From Firmicutes bacterium TM09-10 (GTDB taxonomy: Bacteria > Bacillota > Clostridia > Lachnospirales > Lachnospiraceae), in the NCBI GenBank assembly GCA_003481005.1, contig QUKC01000016.1, positions 323 to 64,322 on the forward strand: 64,000 nucleotides of DNA, written 5' to 3'. Both the position numbers and the translations under genes were made by a program. Position 1 is the first letter of the stretch. Every line of letters starts with the position of its first letter. A model generated the notes under the pieces. The model did no database searches. It was given only the letters and a program-made list of their open reading frames with translations, and was not told the DNA's origin. This document shows, piece by piece, positions 1 through 9,319 of the stretch.

Positions 1-352
1 GGCTTTTGCCCCCGACATCATAGATTTAATATAAACGATATTTCGGAAAAAATCAACAGCAACCGCTGTCTGCGTAATTTCATATTCTTTTTCCCGTGGT
101 CAGGCACTAAATGGCTCTTCAATTTTTAAATGTATTTTGATTACCAATAGTGAAGAGACTGTCCTTGATTGTGAAGGCATTCGTATTGAAGTGATTCCAA
201 TCTGGAAATGGCTGTTGATGAATGATTTTATAAAGTAAATGAACCAGCAAAGGGTGGGAAAATCCACTTTTTTTCTCACCCCTTACGACTTCTAGCAATA
301 CATCATATTTAAAATCTTAGTATCTGCTCCCGTTTCACGCACCGCAACATTT
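1..352. other. Left edge without an intact gene
   Basis: The plus strand is open from about 35 to a TAA at 236-238. Only the last 30 or so codons (ITNSEETVLDCEGIRIEVIP and onward) look protein-like, and I do not recognise the family; it may be the tail of a broken gene. Bases 249-284 form an imperfect hairpin (AAGGGTGGGAAAA against TTTTCTCACCCCTT) just past the last ABC gene. It could end the ABC operon, but it lacks a following T run on the minus strand. The first 20 bases match the CCCCCGACATCAT module also present near 46450 and 55860. Confidence 0.4.
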
Positions 353-1954
353 TTATCTCTGTACCGCGATTTTCCGATCCGCAAGCTGAATCATACTTTC
401 TTCATGCGAAACATAAATCATCGTCTGATCGAAATTTCGAACAAAATCCATCAACCATTGTTTTGCCGCCTCGTCCAGGTGGTTCGTCGGCTCGTCCAGA
501 ATCAACACCTCTGCATTTCGTAAAAGCGCCCGCGCAATCGCGATTTTCTGACATTCTCCGCCGGACAGTTCCGATTTTTCTCCACCAACCCTGCGGTCTG
601 CCAGATGGACGATTCCAACACGTTCCAGGACCTGATCGACTTTTTTCTCAGAAACCTCCTGTCCCAGCTTCACATTTTCCCGTACAGTCCCCTCAAAGAG
701 GAACGGAACCTGTTCCACAAAAGCACATTTTTCCCGCCATTTTGCAGGATTTAAGCTGCCAAGCTCCTTTCCGTTGATCAGGATTTCGCCCTGATAGCCC
801 GGGTACAAGCCGAGCAGAAGCTTTAACAGCGTTGATTTTCCGGTTCCGTTTTCGCCGTAGATCACGTTTTTTTCATGCATTGCGATCTGCTCGCTGCAGT
901 TTTTTAGGATGTCGTTTTTTCCGTCATATGAAAACGTCACGTTCCGAAAAGTGATCGACGTAACCTCCCCGACCGTTTCTCCATCCGTTCTTTCCTGAGC
1001 CTCATAAAAAACAGAAATCCGCTGCACCAGATTTTTGCAGATCGGAAGCTGCTTGACGATTTCCAGCACATATCCGGCTTCGGTCTGAAACACATAGTAA
1101 AAGCCGATCATGGCGGTGACGCTCTCTACGCCCATTTTGCCCGAAGAAATTGCGATTGCTGCTACCGCCAGAAGCACCAGCATGCAGAACGAATCCATTC
1201 CGCCCAGAATATTTTTCTGCCAGGTTTCAAGCTTCGCCTTTTTGACAAAAAGCGTTTCCAGATAGTCCTTTTGCAAACACTTTAACCGCGCCAGCTCGTC
1301 GTTTTGCAGACCGTAAAGGCAAAGTTCCACCGGTTTTTCCAGCATCTCCTGCTCGAGATTCCGCATCTTTGTCCGACTTTCCCGCTCCAGCCTGTCGTAT
1401 TCTTCTGTTTTTTTCCGGAAAAATATGGGCACGAAAATTCGAACACAACAGACTGCTGCGACGAACAGTGTAAACCATCCCATCACCGGAACCATCTGCC
1501 AGAGCAGATAGGTCACGACAATCGGAACAGAAATCAGATACATTCCTGTCGTATTCCAGTAACCTCCAAGCTGTATCTGATCTTCTTCCAGGCGAAACTG
1601 TGCATCGCTCCCCCGCAGTCCGACTGCCGCCGCATAGGTTTTATTCAAATATCGGTTGAGCACCGCCCGCTCATGGTTTAAGGACGCCCAAAACATCAAC
1701 AATTCGCCAAGCGTCGAGCATACGAGCGGCAGCGTCACCGAAATTGCCACGCAGATTAAAATCTGCCAGAGGCAGCCAAGCCCCTTTTGCATTTCATTAT
1801 TTAAGATATCTGCCGAGAACACACCCAGCATTCTTGCAGAATACGCGACCGCAACCTGGCTGACAATCAGCTGCAACGCATAAAAAAGAATCGAGCTCCA
1901 GTACGCTTTTGTGCAGTCAGCGGCGATCTGTCTGTAAATCCTGTTCTTATACAT
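353..1954 (-). CDS. ABC exporter half-transporter, last of the array (ABC1)
   Basis: A 533-residue membrane-ATPase fusion of the type I exporter kind. Residues about 15-310 carry the hydrophobic segments and 333-533 the ATPase: Walker A GENGTGKS (367-374), signature LSGGE (463-467), Walker B VLILDE with catalytic Glu488, switch His517. The start MYKNRIYRQ has GGAGGG 8 nt upstream and overlaps the TAA of the preceding gene by 8 bp, so the two are translationally coupled and probably form a heterodimer. Substrate is unknown; a peptide is an inference from the LytTR two-component system at the head of the array. The signature and catalytic residues are intact, unlike the SEGQ partner. Confidence 0.9.
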   Translation of the reverse strand: MYKNRIYRQIAADCTKAYWSSILFYALQLIVSQVAVAYSARMLGVFSADILNNEMQKGLGCLWQILICVAISVTLPLVCSTLGELLMFWASLNHERAVLNRYLNKTYAAAVGLRGSDAQFRLEEDQIQLGGYWNTTGMYLISVPIVVTYLLWQMVPVMGWFTLFVAAVCCVRIFVPIFFRKKTEEYDRLERESRTKMRNLEQEMLEKPVELCLYGLQNDELARLKCLQKDYLETLFVKKAKLETWQKNILGGMDSFCMLVLLAVAAIAISSGKMGVESVTAMIGFYYVFQTEAGYVLEIVKQLPICKNLVQRISVFYEAQERTDGETVGEVTSITFRNVTFSYDGKNDILKNCSEQIAMHEKNVIYGENGTGKSTLLKLLLGLYPGYQGEILINGKELGSLNPAKWREKCAFVEQVPFLFEGTVRENVKLGQEVSEKKVDQVLERVGIVHLADRRVGGEKSELSGGECQKIAIARALLRNAEVLILDEPTNHLDEAAKQWLMDFVRNFDQTMIYVSHEESMIQLADRKIAVQR

Positions 1955-3506
1955 AAGCCAGCCCTCCGTTCTGCAGCTTCCAGCAAACCGCATCCACCGC
2001 TTCAAATACACTGTCATGGCTGATGACCACGACTCCCCTGCCCCGTTGTGCAATCCATTCTGCCAGAGTCTTGCGTCCGGCGTCGTCTAAATGGTTGGTC
2101 GGCTCATCCAGAATCAGGAGCGTTGCATCGCCGGAAAATGCCAGCGCCAGATAAAACTTCTTCCGCTGCCCTTCCGACATCTCAGCGAGCGGCTTTTCGC
2201 AAAACTCGTTGAAATCCTCGCCCAGTTGGGAAAGGCGCTGCGCAAACGCGCGCTCGCGTACAGTCACTGCTAAGAGCATCTGCCCTACCGTCAAATCAAA
2301 GACCGGCGCTTTCTGCGGCAGATAAAAAATTTCCGATGGGAACAGCGTTTTGTCAAGCTGTCCTGTCGCGCTCCCGAGCACGGAAATCTCTCCGGACTGC
2401 GGTGTTTCCATGCCTAGCAGCAGTTTGATCAGCGTGGATTTTCCAGCGCCGTTCTCGCCCCGGATGATGTGGTTTTGAGTTAAGTCCATGCGGGCGGTGA
2501 CATTTTTCAAAACTGGCTTATCGTAAGAAAAGGAAACTCCGCGCCATTCGATTTCCATGCGGGTGGGTAACGCTGTGCTCGGGGCACTTGCATTCTCCCA
2601 CTCCTCCAGGCGTTTTTGTGCGCGGCTGCTTTCCACAAACCGCGGATAGATTTCGAACGCGCTTTTGACCGCAGCATATATGCTGCCGGACAGCGCAATC
2701 GCCTGGATGCCGGTTTCGAGGTTGGTTTTTCCGAACAGGACGAAAACGCCGATCAGGCAGTAGGTTCCGTATTTCAGGACGTGATCCAAAACCGCATACA
2801 TACCGGCTTCCGAACGGTTGGCAAAGATCGAGTTGCTTCCGATTTTTATATATGCCTGAAACAGCTCTTCCAGATGCGAAAGCCACCAGTCCTTGAGCCG
2901 ATAGAGCTTGATCGTCATAAAGCCCTGAAATGCGGAAACCGTATAATCCGTAATTTTTCCTTCGATTTCCCGGCACTTGTCGTAATTGACCTGAATATAT
3001 TTTTTTACCAGAAGCGGCGGAATAACCTGCAGAAGCGAAATCAGAATCAGGCAGATTCCGACCAACGGATTTTTCCAGCAAAGATAGCCGCCGAACAAAA
3101 CTGCTTCCGCCAGCGAAGCTGCAAACATCGGTCGATGTTCTGTCATCAGCTCCGTCACCGCGTTGAAATCGTCTTTCATATTTTCCAGATTTTTCCCAAG
3201 CCCGGAATGATACAGCTTTTCAAAGGAATCGGAAAAAATCGTCCGATACTGTTTCATTTTGCACGCCTGAACCGCCTGCTCCTTTTCTTTTCGGAACGCG
3301 ATTTCCAGCCTGCCGTAAAAATAAGTATAACAAAACACGATTGCCAGAATGCCTGCTGCCGTCGTCAGAACGCTCTTCGTCCTCCCCGCAAGCGCGTTCG
3401 TTACCTCCGTTGAAATCAAAATCGGAATGAGAATTCCATACGGAAGATGAAGCAGCTTTAAAAACAGCGACTTTCGTGCCGTCTGTTGTAATTCCCTCTT
3501 GTACAT
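1947..3506 (-). CDS. ABC exporter half-transporter with degenerate signature (ABC2)
   Basis: A 519-residue half exporter with an N-terminal membrane domain and a C-terminal ATPase. Walker A is GENGAGKS (350-357) and Walker B LLILDE (463-468), but the signature reads MSEGQ (443-447) instead of LSGGQ. It is the likely partner of the downstream ABC1, which has a normal signature; such asymmetry is known in heterodimeric exporters. I chose the start MYKRELQQ at 3506 because AAGGAGAAGG lies just upstream; an in-frame ATG at 3527 lacks a ribosome site. The two partners share similar N-termini (MYKRELQQ and MYKNRIYRQ), which points to gene duplication. Confidence 0.88.
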   Translation of the reverse strand: MYKRELQQTARKSLFLKLLHLPYGILIPILISTEVTNALAGRTKSVLTTAAGILAIVFCYTYFYGRLEIAFRKEKEQAVQACKMKQYRTIFSDSFEKLYHSGLGKNLENMKDDFNAVTELMTEHRPMFAASLAEAVLFGGYLCWKNPLVGICLILISLLQVIPPLLVKKYIQVNYDKCREIEGKITDYTVSAFQGFMTIKLYRLKDWWLSHLEELFQAYIKIGSNSIFANRSEAGMYAVLDHVLKYGTYCLIGVFVLFGKTNLETGIQAIALSGSIYAAVKSAFEIYPRFVESSRAQKRLEEWENASAPSTALPTRMEIEWRGVSFSYDKPVLKNVTARMDLTQNHIIRGENGAGKSTLIKLLLGMETPQSGEISVLGSATGQLDKTLFPSEIFYLPQKAPVFDLTVGQMLLAVTVRERAFAQRLSQLGEDFNEFCEKPLAEMSEGQRKKFYLALAFSGDATLLILDEPTNHLDDAGRKTLAEWIAQRGRGVVVISHDSVFEAVDAVCWKLQNGGLAYV

Positions 3507-3547
3507 GACCTTCTCCTTCAAAAACATAATACTTACATAGACATATT

Positions 3548-3577
3548 GCCGGGCTGCAATATGACATGCAGCCCGGC
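3548..3577. repeat. Perfect 11-bp hairpin between ABC3 and ABC2
   Basis: GCCGGGCTGCA, an 8-nt loop and TGCAGCCCGGC form a perfect inverted repeat in the 184-bp gap between two exporter pairs. No long T run follows on either strand, so it may be an mRNA stabiliser or weak attenuator rather than a full terminator. Confidence 0.6.
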
Positions 3578-3690
3578 TTTCTGACGTTTTACGCTGCCCG
3601 GCAGTTCAGCGCTGGTGCGCCGGATTACCTGCCGGAACGACAAACTTCTGAGTTTGATCAGGGACTGAGTTTGATCGGTCTGACCCCGTT

Positions 3691-5469
3691 TCACGCATAT
3701 CCCCGCCTCTGCTTCTCCCACATTTTCCAGTAGCGCCCCTTTTGCGCCAAAAGCTCCTGATGGCTGCCGCACTCCGTAATTCGTCCATGCTCCATGACGT
3801 AAATTCGATCCGTCAGTGCCGTCACGGAAAGTCTGTGCGAAATCACGATCACGCCCTGATCGGGATGTCCCTGCAGCAGCGTTTTGTTAAACGCATCCTC
3901 TGCAAACGGATCAAGCGAAGCCGCCGCTTCATCCGCAATCAGAAACTCCGTGTTATAATAGCAGGCACGCGCCAGCGCAATCTTCTGTTTCTGTCCCTCT
4001 GAAAACAGGAAACCGTCCTCGCAAAATTCCCGCAACACCTGTTTTTCGACCGGAACAAAAGTCCCTTTTCGATACAAACCGCTCTCGCACAACGCGTCCG
4101 CAGCCCGACTCTTATCTGCGTTTTCGGAAAGCGCCACATTCTCCGCCAAAGACGCCGCATACAGCAGATTTCCGGCAAACAGCACCGTGAAATGCTTCCG
4201 ACATTCCTCCCATTCTGCCTTCGTCGAAACGGCTGCTCCATCCGCAAAAATCGTCCCACTGTCCGTTTTTCCAAGTCCGAGCAATACCTTGATGAACGTC
4301 GTTTTTCCAGCGCCGCTGTCTCCGACCAATGCGATCTTTTCCCCCTTTTTCATCTGAAAACAGATGTCCTGTAAGACTTTCTTCTCCCCGTATCCGAAAT
4401 CGACATGCTCCATCGAAATCTCAGAAACCGTTTCGCCGTCTGTTGTCCCGGATTCCTGCTCTTTCTCCTCTGCTTTCTTTTCATTTTGCTCACAAAAACT
4501 AAAAAATGCATCGATGTATCCGGCGTACTCCCCGGCTCTTCCTGCCATCTGCTCAAACAGCACAGACAGCGCATACAGGATGATATGCGTCCCGTTCAAA
4601 AGCGCCGCAAAATCGTCCAGTCCGATCGTCTTTTTCCAGAAAAAACAATACCCCAGATACGCGATCATCAGACAGTCGATAAACAGGAAATCGCTCCCGA
4701 TCTCCCGTCCGAACGCAATTGGAAAAATACGCCGGTTCCACTGTTTTGTCTGCTCCGCCTTTTGCGAAAAGCTGTCCTGATCCCGTTTTACGAAAAATGG
4801 CAGGCAGCCCAGAATCCGTCCCTCTGCTGCATATTCCTTTCGCAGAAAAATCCGTAAATAGTTCTGGTGCAATGCATCTTTTTTGTTCTGTTCATCCCGC
4901 TTTGCGTTCGTTTTTTCCACCAGACTTTTGACACAGAAACGGCTTGCCACAAACGCCAGCAAAACGAAAACAACGATCATCTGATCCATGCGGATATAAA
5001 TGACGACCGCTACCGCACCAGCCAGAAAACTGCCGAACAGCTGCCGGTAAAATTCCAGCGTTTCCTCCATCTTCGTCTGCGTAAACTGCAGCGCCCGACG
5101 GTATCCATGAAAATACGCTTCGTCGTTATATTTCCTGCAGTCGGCGTCCAGCATAATCCGGTACAACCTACGGTTTAATTTATATTCCAGACGTTCCTTC
5201 CACTGCGGATAAACCCGTTCAAAATACCAGTGCCACAAAAAGCTCACTGACAGCTGGTACACCAGAAATCCTCCCAGCACCCACGCTGCCCGTATCAGAT
5301 CACGCCCCATCAGCGCGCCGATCATCCATTTCAAAACAAGGACATTCGCCAGCACATCCGCCAGGTCATATCCACCTGTCAGCACAATTTCCAGTAAAAA
5401 CAGCCCCGGTGCATCCAGAAAGCGGAGCTTCTGCAGCCGCAGATGACTTTTCAACCCGTTAAACCGCAT
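3691..5469 (-). CDS. ABC exporter half-transporter (ABC3)
   Basis: A 592-residue half exporter: membrane domain about 20-320, ATPase from about 350. Walker A GDSGAGKT (383-390); signature FSEGQ (489-493) with Glu replacing the first Gly; Walker B ends FLIADE (Glu514) and is followed by AAASLD, so the usual DEPT proline is also lost; switch region VISHRLS is intact. The start at 5469 has GGAGGGGG upstream and overlaps the end of ABC4 by 11 bp, marking a coupled pair. After its stop the mRNA reads GCGTGAAACGGGGTCAGA, very like the sequence after ABC1. Confidence 0.88.
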   Translation of the reverse strand: MRFNGLKSHLRLQKLRFLDAPGLFLLEIVLTGGYDLADVLANVLVLKWMIGALMGRDLIRAAWVLGGFLVYQLSVSFLWHWYFERVYPQWKERLEYKLNRRLYRIMLDADCRKYNDEAYFHGYRRALQFTQTKMEETLEFYRQLFGSFLAGAVAVVIYIRMDQMIVVFVLLAFVASRFCVKSLVEKTNAKRDEQNKKDALHQNYLRIFLRKEYAAEGRILGCLPFFVKRDQDSFSQKAEQTKQWNRRIFPIAFGREIGSDFLFIDCLMIAYLGYCFFWKKTIGLDDFAALLNGTHIILYALSVLFEQMAGRAGEYAGYIDAFFSFCEQNEKKAEEKEQESGTTDGETVSEISMEHVDFGYGEKKVLQDICFQMKKGEKIALVGDSGAGKTTFIKVLLGLGKTDSGTIFADGAAVSTKAEWEECRKHFTVLFAGNLLYAASLAENVALSENADKSRAADALCESGLYRKGTFVPVEKQVLREFCEDGFLFSEGQKQKIALARACYYNTEFLIADEAAASLDPFAEDAFNKTLLQGHPDQGVIVISHRLSVTALTDRIYVMEHGRITECGSHQELLAQKGRYWKMWEKQRRGYA

Positions 5470-7222
5470 CGTTTTCCCCCTCCTGTGCAAAATACTGCCG
5501 TCGCTGCGTCGTAAACATCCTGCAGTAGTCGCCGCCCTTTTCCATCAGCTCTTCGTGCGTTCCATGCTCTGCAATCATTCCGTTTTTCAGATATAAAATC
5601 TGATCTGCCTGCCGTGCAAAGGATAACCGATGCGTCACGAAAATCATCAGCTTTCCCTTTGTCGCTTCCAGCACCTCCTGCAAAATATCCGCTTCTGTCA
5701 GCGGGTCTAAAAATGCTGTCGGTTCATCCAGAATTACCGCATCGAAATCGCCCGCAAACACCCTGCACAGAGCAAGCCGCTGTCCTTCCCCGGTGGAAAA
5801 CATGGCTTTTTCCCCTTCTTCAAACAGCTCCACTGCAGTATGAATGCCCTGCGGCAGGCTTTTGATTTTTTCTTCCAGACCGACCTTTCGCAGCGCCTCC
5901 CAGACAAGCGGCTCGTCCTCTTTTCTGCATTCCCGCAGCAAAACATTTTCCGCCACGGTCGCCGGATACAGCCGGTAATCCTGCAGCAGCGCAAACACGT
6001 TTTTCCCGATTCCGGTTCGGCTGACTGCCCCATTTCTGTACAGCTTCCCGGTAAAATCCGGATAAAGCCCCAGCAGCACTTTCAGGAAGGTGGACTTTCC
6101 TGCGCCATTCTCCCCGACCAGCACAACGCATTCCCCTTTTTTCGCTAAAAAGCTGATATCATGCAGTCCAGCCGTCCCGTTCGGATAAGTAAACGAAAGC
6201 TGTTTCGCCTCAACAGACTGCAGAATTTCTTCCTGCGTTTCGTCCTTTTGTGCCGGTTTTTCTTCGGCAAAAAAGTTCAGAAAATCCTCTACATAAAGCA
6301 AATTTTCCGTAAAACGTGCATACTCTGTTCCAAGACGAACCAGTTTCGCATTCAGGTTTGCAATCGATAATACCAGCACGGAATATTCCGAAACCGGAAG
6401 CCCCTCCTGTGTCCAGAATTTCCACAGCGCATAAATATTTCCTGCGGTAAATGCGAACGTCGCGCCAAGATTATCCGCCAGAAAACCGAGCAATACCAGC
6501 GTTCCGCCCTTTTCCCGAGCAAGCATACAATTTCCCGTTTCCGCCTCCCGGTTTAAATGATCCAGAATGCTGTAGGCATCCGAAGTCCGCAGCTCCTCCA
6601 TATTTTCGTGGAAGAAAAATTTGCGCCATACATACGCCTTTTTCCGGTCATGGACACTTTTTTCCACTTCGTAATCATGCCGCACTGCTCCCTGTCTGCG
6701 CAGCACCAGCGTCAGCAAAAACGGTGCAATCGCCACGACAAACAGAACCGGATCAAGCGTCGCCAGATAGGTCAAAACCGCCACAAGCGCCGATGCCAGC
6801 CGAACCGTATTTCCGATATTTCCCATGATTTTTTCATAAGTCGCAGATGCATGATTGGCAAGATATTCCAGCCGGTTCAAAAACGCCGTTTTCTCATAGG
6901 AGGCATACGGCACCGCAGTTGCACGTTCCTCGATCCGGTGCACAATCCGCCCTTCCTGCAAAATATCCGCCTGTTCGCTGTAGCATTCCCGATACCATCT
7001 GCTCACGCCCCGAAGCACCAGATTCAGCACACAAAAGAGCGCCAGTCCTGCAAAAAAACGTTTCCCGTCCCCCTCCTGCAGACAGGAAATATAAAAGCTC
7101 ACTGCGAAAATATTGACTACAAATTCCCGCACACCGTCCAGTACATGAATCAGGATATGCAGAAAAATCCGTCCTTTCCCCAATCCGATGAGACGGAGAT
7201 ATTGTATGTATTTCTGAATCAT
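5459..7222 (-). CDS. ABC exporter half-transporter (ABC4)
   Basis: A 587-residue half exporter and first member of the ABC4-ABC3 pair. Six hydrophobic segments lie in about residues 20-310. The ATPase has Walker A GENGAGKS, signature FSTGE (Thr in place of Gly), Walker B AVILDE followed by PTAFLDP, and switch FVTHRLS. The start has GGAGGAG at good spacing. Its leader, 21 nt upstream, holds a complete copy of the 33-bp palindrome also found before other genes here. Both members of this pair have altered signatures, which is unusual because heterodimers normally keep one normal site. Confidence 0.88.
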   Translation of the reverse strand: MIQKYIQYLRLIGLGKGRIFLHILIHVLDGVREFVVNIFAVSFYISCLQEGDGKRFFAGLALFCVLNLVLRGVSRWYRECYSEQADILQEGRIVHRIEERATAVPYASYEKTAFLNRLEYLANHASATYEKIMGNIGNTVRLASALVAVLTYLATLDPVLFVVAIAPFLLTLVLRRQGAVRHDYEVEKSVHDRKKAYVWRKFFFHENMEELRTSDAYSILDHLNREAETGNCMLAREKGGTLVLLGFLADNLGATFAFTAGNIYALWKFWTQEGLPVSEYSVLVLSIANLNAKLVRLGTEYARFTENLLYVEDFLNFFAEEKPAQKDETQEEILQSVEAKQLSFTYPNGTAGLHDISFLAKKGECVVLVGENGAGKSTFLKVLLGLYPDFTGKLYRNGAVSRTGIGKNVFALLQDYRLYPATVAENVLLRECRKEDEPLVWEALRKVGLEEKIKSLPQGIHTAVELFEEGEKAMFSTGEGQRLALCRVFAGDFDAVILDEPTAFLDPLTEADILQEVLEATKGKLMIFVTHRLSFARQADQILYLKNGMIAEHGTHEELMEKGGDYCRMFTTQRRQYFAQEGENDAV

Positions 7223-7243
7223 TGTCTCCTCCAGTTATATCAA

Positions 7244-7285
7244 ACAATAGAATGCACGCTCTGCGAGCATTCTATTGTCATGAAT
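7244..7285. repeat. Family A palindromic repeat, copy 1
   Basis: ACAATAGAATGC, CGC-TCT-GCG centre and GCATTCTATTGT, followed by CATGAAT. It is almost fully self-complementary over 33 bases. Other copies: 20687-20710 (half), 31093-31134, 41182-41223 and a diverged one at 50623-50664. Here it sits in the leader of ABC4. Confidence 0.85.
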
Positions 7286-7316
7286 CAAAAATAATTTGAA
7301 GACTTTTTTGAAGTTC

Positions 7317-7490
7317 CTATCGTTTTTCCCAGGGGCAGGTAGCAATATTGTTTTTATAATCTGAACCATATATTCCAGCACATGCCGCAATTGGTTGATC
7401 AATACACGATAGTTCATCTGCATTAAATAAATCATCAAAAAAACCAATATTAAGATCAAATTGCCCTCTTTATTTTAAAATTTGTTCCAT
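7317..7490 (-). pseudogene. Small Cys-containing peptide frame with an internal stop
   Basis: Read on the minus strand, ATG at 7490 follows AGAGGAAAAGAG just after the ABC5 stop. It encodes MEQILK, then TAA, then 50 in-frame codons to a TAG at 7317. The second part contains FDLNIGFFDDLFNADELS followed by a segment with three cysteines (SCID, AACAG, ATCPW) and ends PWEKR. An acidic FDLN-type leader before a Cys-rich tail resembles precursors of ribosomally made modified peptides. With the stop at codon 7 it is either a broken precursor gene or chance. No family is recognised. Confidence 0.35.
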
Positions 7491-7501
7491 TCTCTTTTCC
7501 T

Positions 7502-9319
7502 CTACACTTTATAATACTGCGCCTGAGCCTGCCATAGCTGCGCATAGAGCCCGTTTTTGGAAAGCAGCGCCTCATGCGTTCCGCTCTCCGCTATTTTCCC
7601 GTTATCCAGAACAAAAATCCGGTCACTGAACTTGCAGCTGGAAAGCCTATGGGAAATGTAAACCGCAGTTTTACCCTTGACGATCTCATCAAAGCTCTCA
7701 TAAACCCTGCTTTCTGAAACAGGATCAAGCGCCGCAGTCGGCTCATCCAGAATGCAAATCTGACCGCCCTTATAAATCGCCCTTGCGATCGCAATCTTCT
7801 GCTCTTCTCCTCCGGAAAACGAAACGCCATCCTGCTCGTATTCCGGATATACCACGGTTTCCAGACCTTTCTTTAGTTTATTCAGACGTTCCCCAAAGCC
7901 TGCCAGCTGCAGCACCTCTTTTGCACGCTCTGCTTCATACTGCTCAGAAGCGGCTACATTTTGCCCAAGCGTCAGGGATAACAGGGAATAATCCTGAAAA
8001 ACGATCGCAAAAATCTTCTGCCACTCCCTCAAATCATATTCCCGGATATTTTTGCCGTTCCAGAGGATTTCTCCCTCCTCCGGCTCATACAGCCTGCAAA
8101 GAAGCTTTACGAGCGTCGTTTTCCCGCTTCCATTCTTCCCGACCACTGCGATTTTCTCAGACGGCTCGATTTTCAGACTGACATGATCCAGAACCAGCTC
8201 TTTTGTCCCCGGATACCGGAAAGAAACATTCCGAAACTCAATCACCCCTTTTGTCATCTCTGTGAAAGAATCTCCCTTTGTTTTCTCTGCTTCCAGGTTC
8301 AGATATTCCAGGGTACTTGCGATCCTGCCAACATCCGTCCGAAATTCCCCTGCCAACCGGATGGATGCTGAAACCGACATACATGCCTGAAAAATTGCCT
8401 GCGCATACCGCAGCACCATGCCGACCGTGATCGTCCCGGCAATTGCCAGCGCCAGCACGCAATAATAGGAAACACACAGCAAAATTCCCTGAATCATGCC
8501 AGTTCCAAGCCCGCCTGCACTATTGATTCTGGCAATGGTAAATACATTTTTCCTGACACCTTCCCGTTCTGTATCGATCGTTTTCTGGATCATTTTCTTC
8601 GCACGGTACATAAAAATATCTTTCAAAGACTGTGCCCCGATCGCACCGCTTCCGCCTTCATCCATATACCAGAAGCGGCTGTCCTTTTCTGCCTGAGTCA
8701 TTTGATTCATCGCAGCAGATTCTTTCTTCTGATACCATTTGGCATAAACCGACGCGCCGACCACAGCCAGACCTATATTGAACAGAAGCGCTGCCGCAAC
8801 CCTCCCCGCCGCGCTCCCGGAAACCTGCATTGCAAGCGGAATCAGCATAATAACCGAACCAAGCAGTTCGAACCCGGAATTGCAGAGGTTGCAAAACTTA
8901 TCTGCGACTCCAAAAAATCCGCTTCCCCAGCTTCGGTCTGCCAAAATCCTCGCCCGCATTTCCTTTGCATAATCCGATTCCAGATCAGAAAAAGAAATAT
9001 TCAGGGTATTTACCGGAACAAGCGTCTCAAAACGCATGGCAATCTGATAGCTTCTGGTTTTCATCTCCTTTTCCAGAAGCGCTTTTACACCTTTCAAAAG
9101 CCAGATTCCGACCAGTCCAACAACTGCTATAGAAACCGGATCTGCAGAATTTTCCCTGTAAACCAGCAAATCCAGAATTCTGGCAACCAAAAGTACCGGC
9201 AGATAGAAAAGCAGGGCATTCAATCCTCCCTGAAGAATCACAATTACAGGGAACTTCCGATCCATCGCCCAAAGCAATTTTATTGTATCCCGAACAGGAA
9301 CTTTTCGTTTTTCTTTCAT
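7502..9319 (-). CDS. ABC exporter half-transporter (ABC5)
   Basis: A 605-residue half exporter with a complete consensus ATPase: Walker A GKNGSGKT, signature FSGGE, Walker B ICILDE with PTAALDP, switch YISHRLS. The N-terminal about 320 residues carry the membrane segments. The start has GGAGGAGG and its ATG overlaps the TGA of ABC6 (ATGA), so the two form a tightly coupled pair. Both members look catalytically competent. A 280-bp gap follows, with the broken peptide frame and a Family A palindrome. Confidence 0.9.
   Translation of the reverse strand: MKEKRKVPVRDTIKLLWAMDRKFPVIVILQGGLNALLFYLPVLLVARILDLLVYRENSADPVSIAVVGLVGIWLLKGVKALLEKEMKTRSYQIAMRFETLVPVNTLNISFSDLESDYAKEMRARILADRSWGSGFFGVADKFCNLCNSGFELLGSVIMLIPLAMQVSGSAAGRVAAALLFNIGLAVVGASVYAKWYQKKESAAMNQMTQAEKDSRFWYMDEGGSGAIGAQSLKDIFMYRAKKMIQKTIDTEREGVRKNVFTIARINSAGGLGTGMIQGILLCVSYYCVLALAIAGTITVGMVLRYAQAIFQACMSVSASIRLAGEFRTDVGRIASTLEYLNLEAEKTKGDSFTEMTKGVIEFRNVSFRYPGTKELVLDHVSLKIEPSEKIAVVGKNGSGKTTLVKLLCRLYEPEEGEILWNGKNIREYDLREWQKIFAIVFQDYSLLSLTLGQNVAASEQYEAERAKEVLQLAGFGERLNKLKKGLETVVYPEYEQDGVSFSGGEEQKIAIARAIYKGGQICILDEPTAALDPVSESRVYESFDEIVKGKTAVYISHRLSSCKFSDRIFVLDNGKIAESGTHEALLSKNGLYAQLWQAQAQYYKV

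Noticed and set aside
1..238. Plus-strand frame at the left edge as a transposase tail
   Set aside because: Only the last 30 or so codons look like protein and no family motif is visible; left as unassigned.
2518..3081. Minus-strand frame of 187 codons inside ABC2
   Set aside because: Composition is not protein-like and it overlaps a clear ABC gene in another frame.
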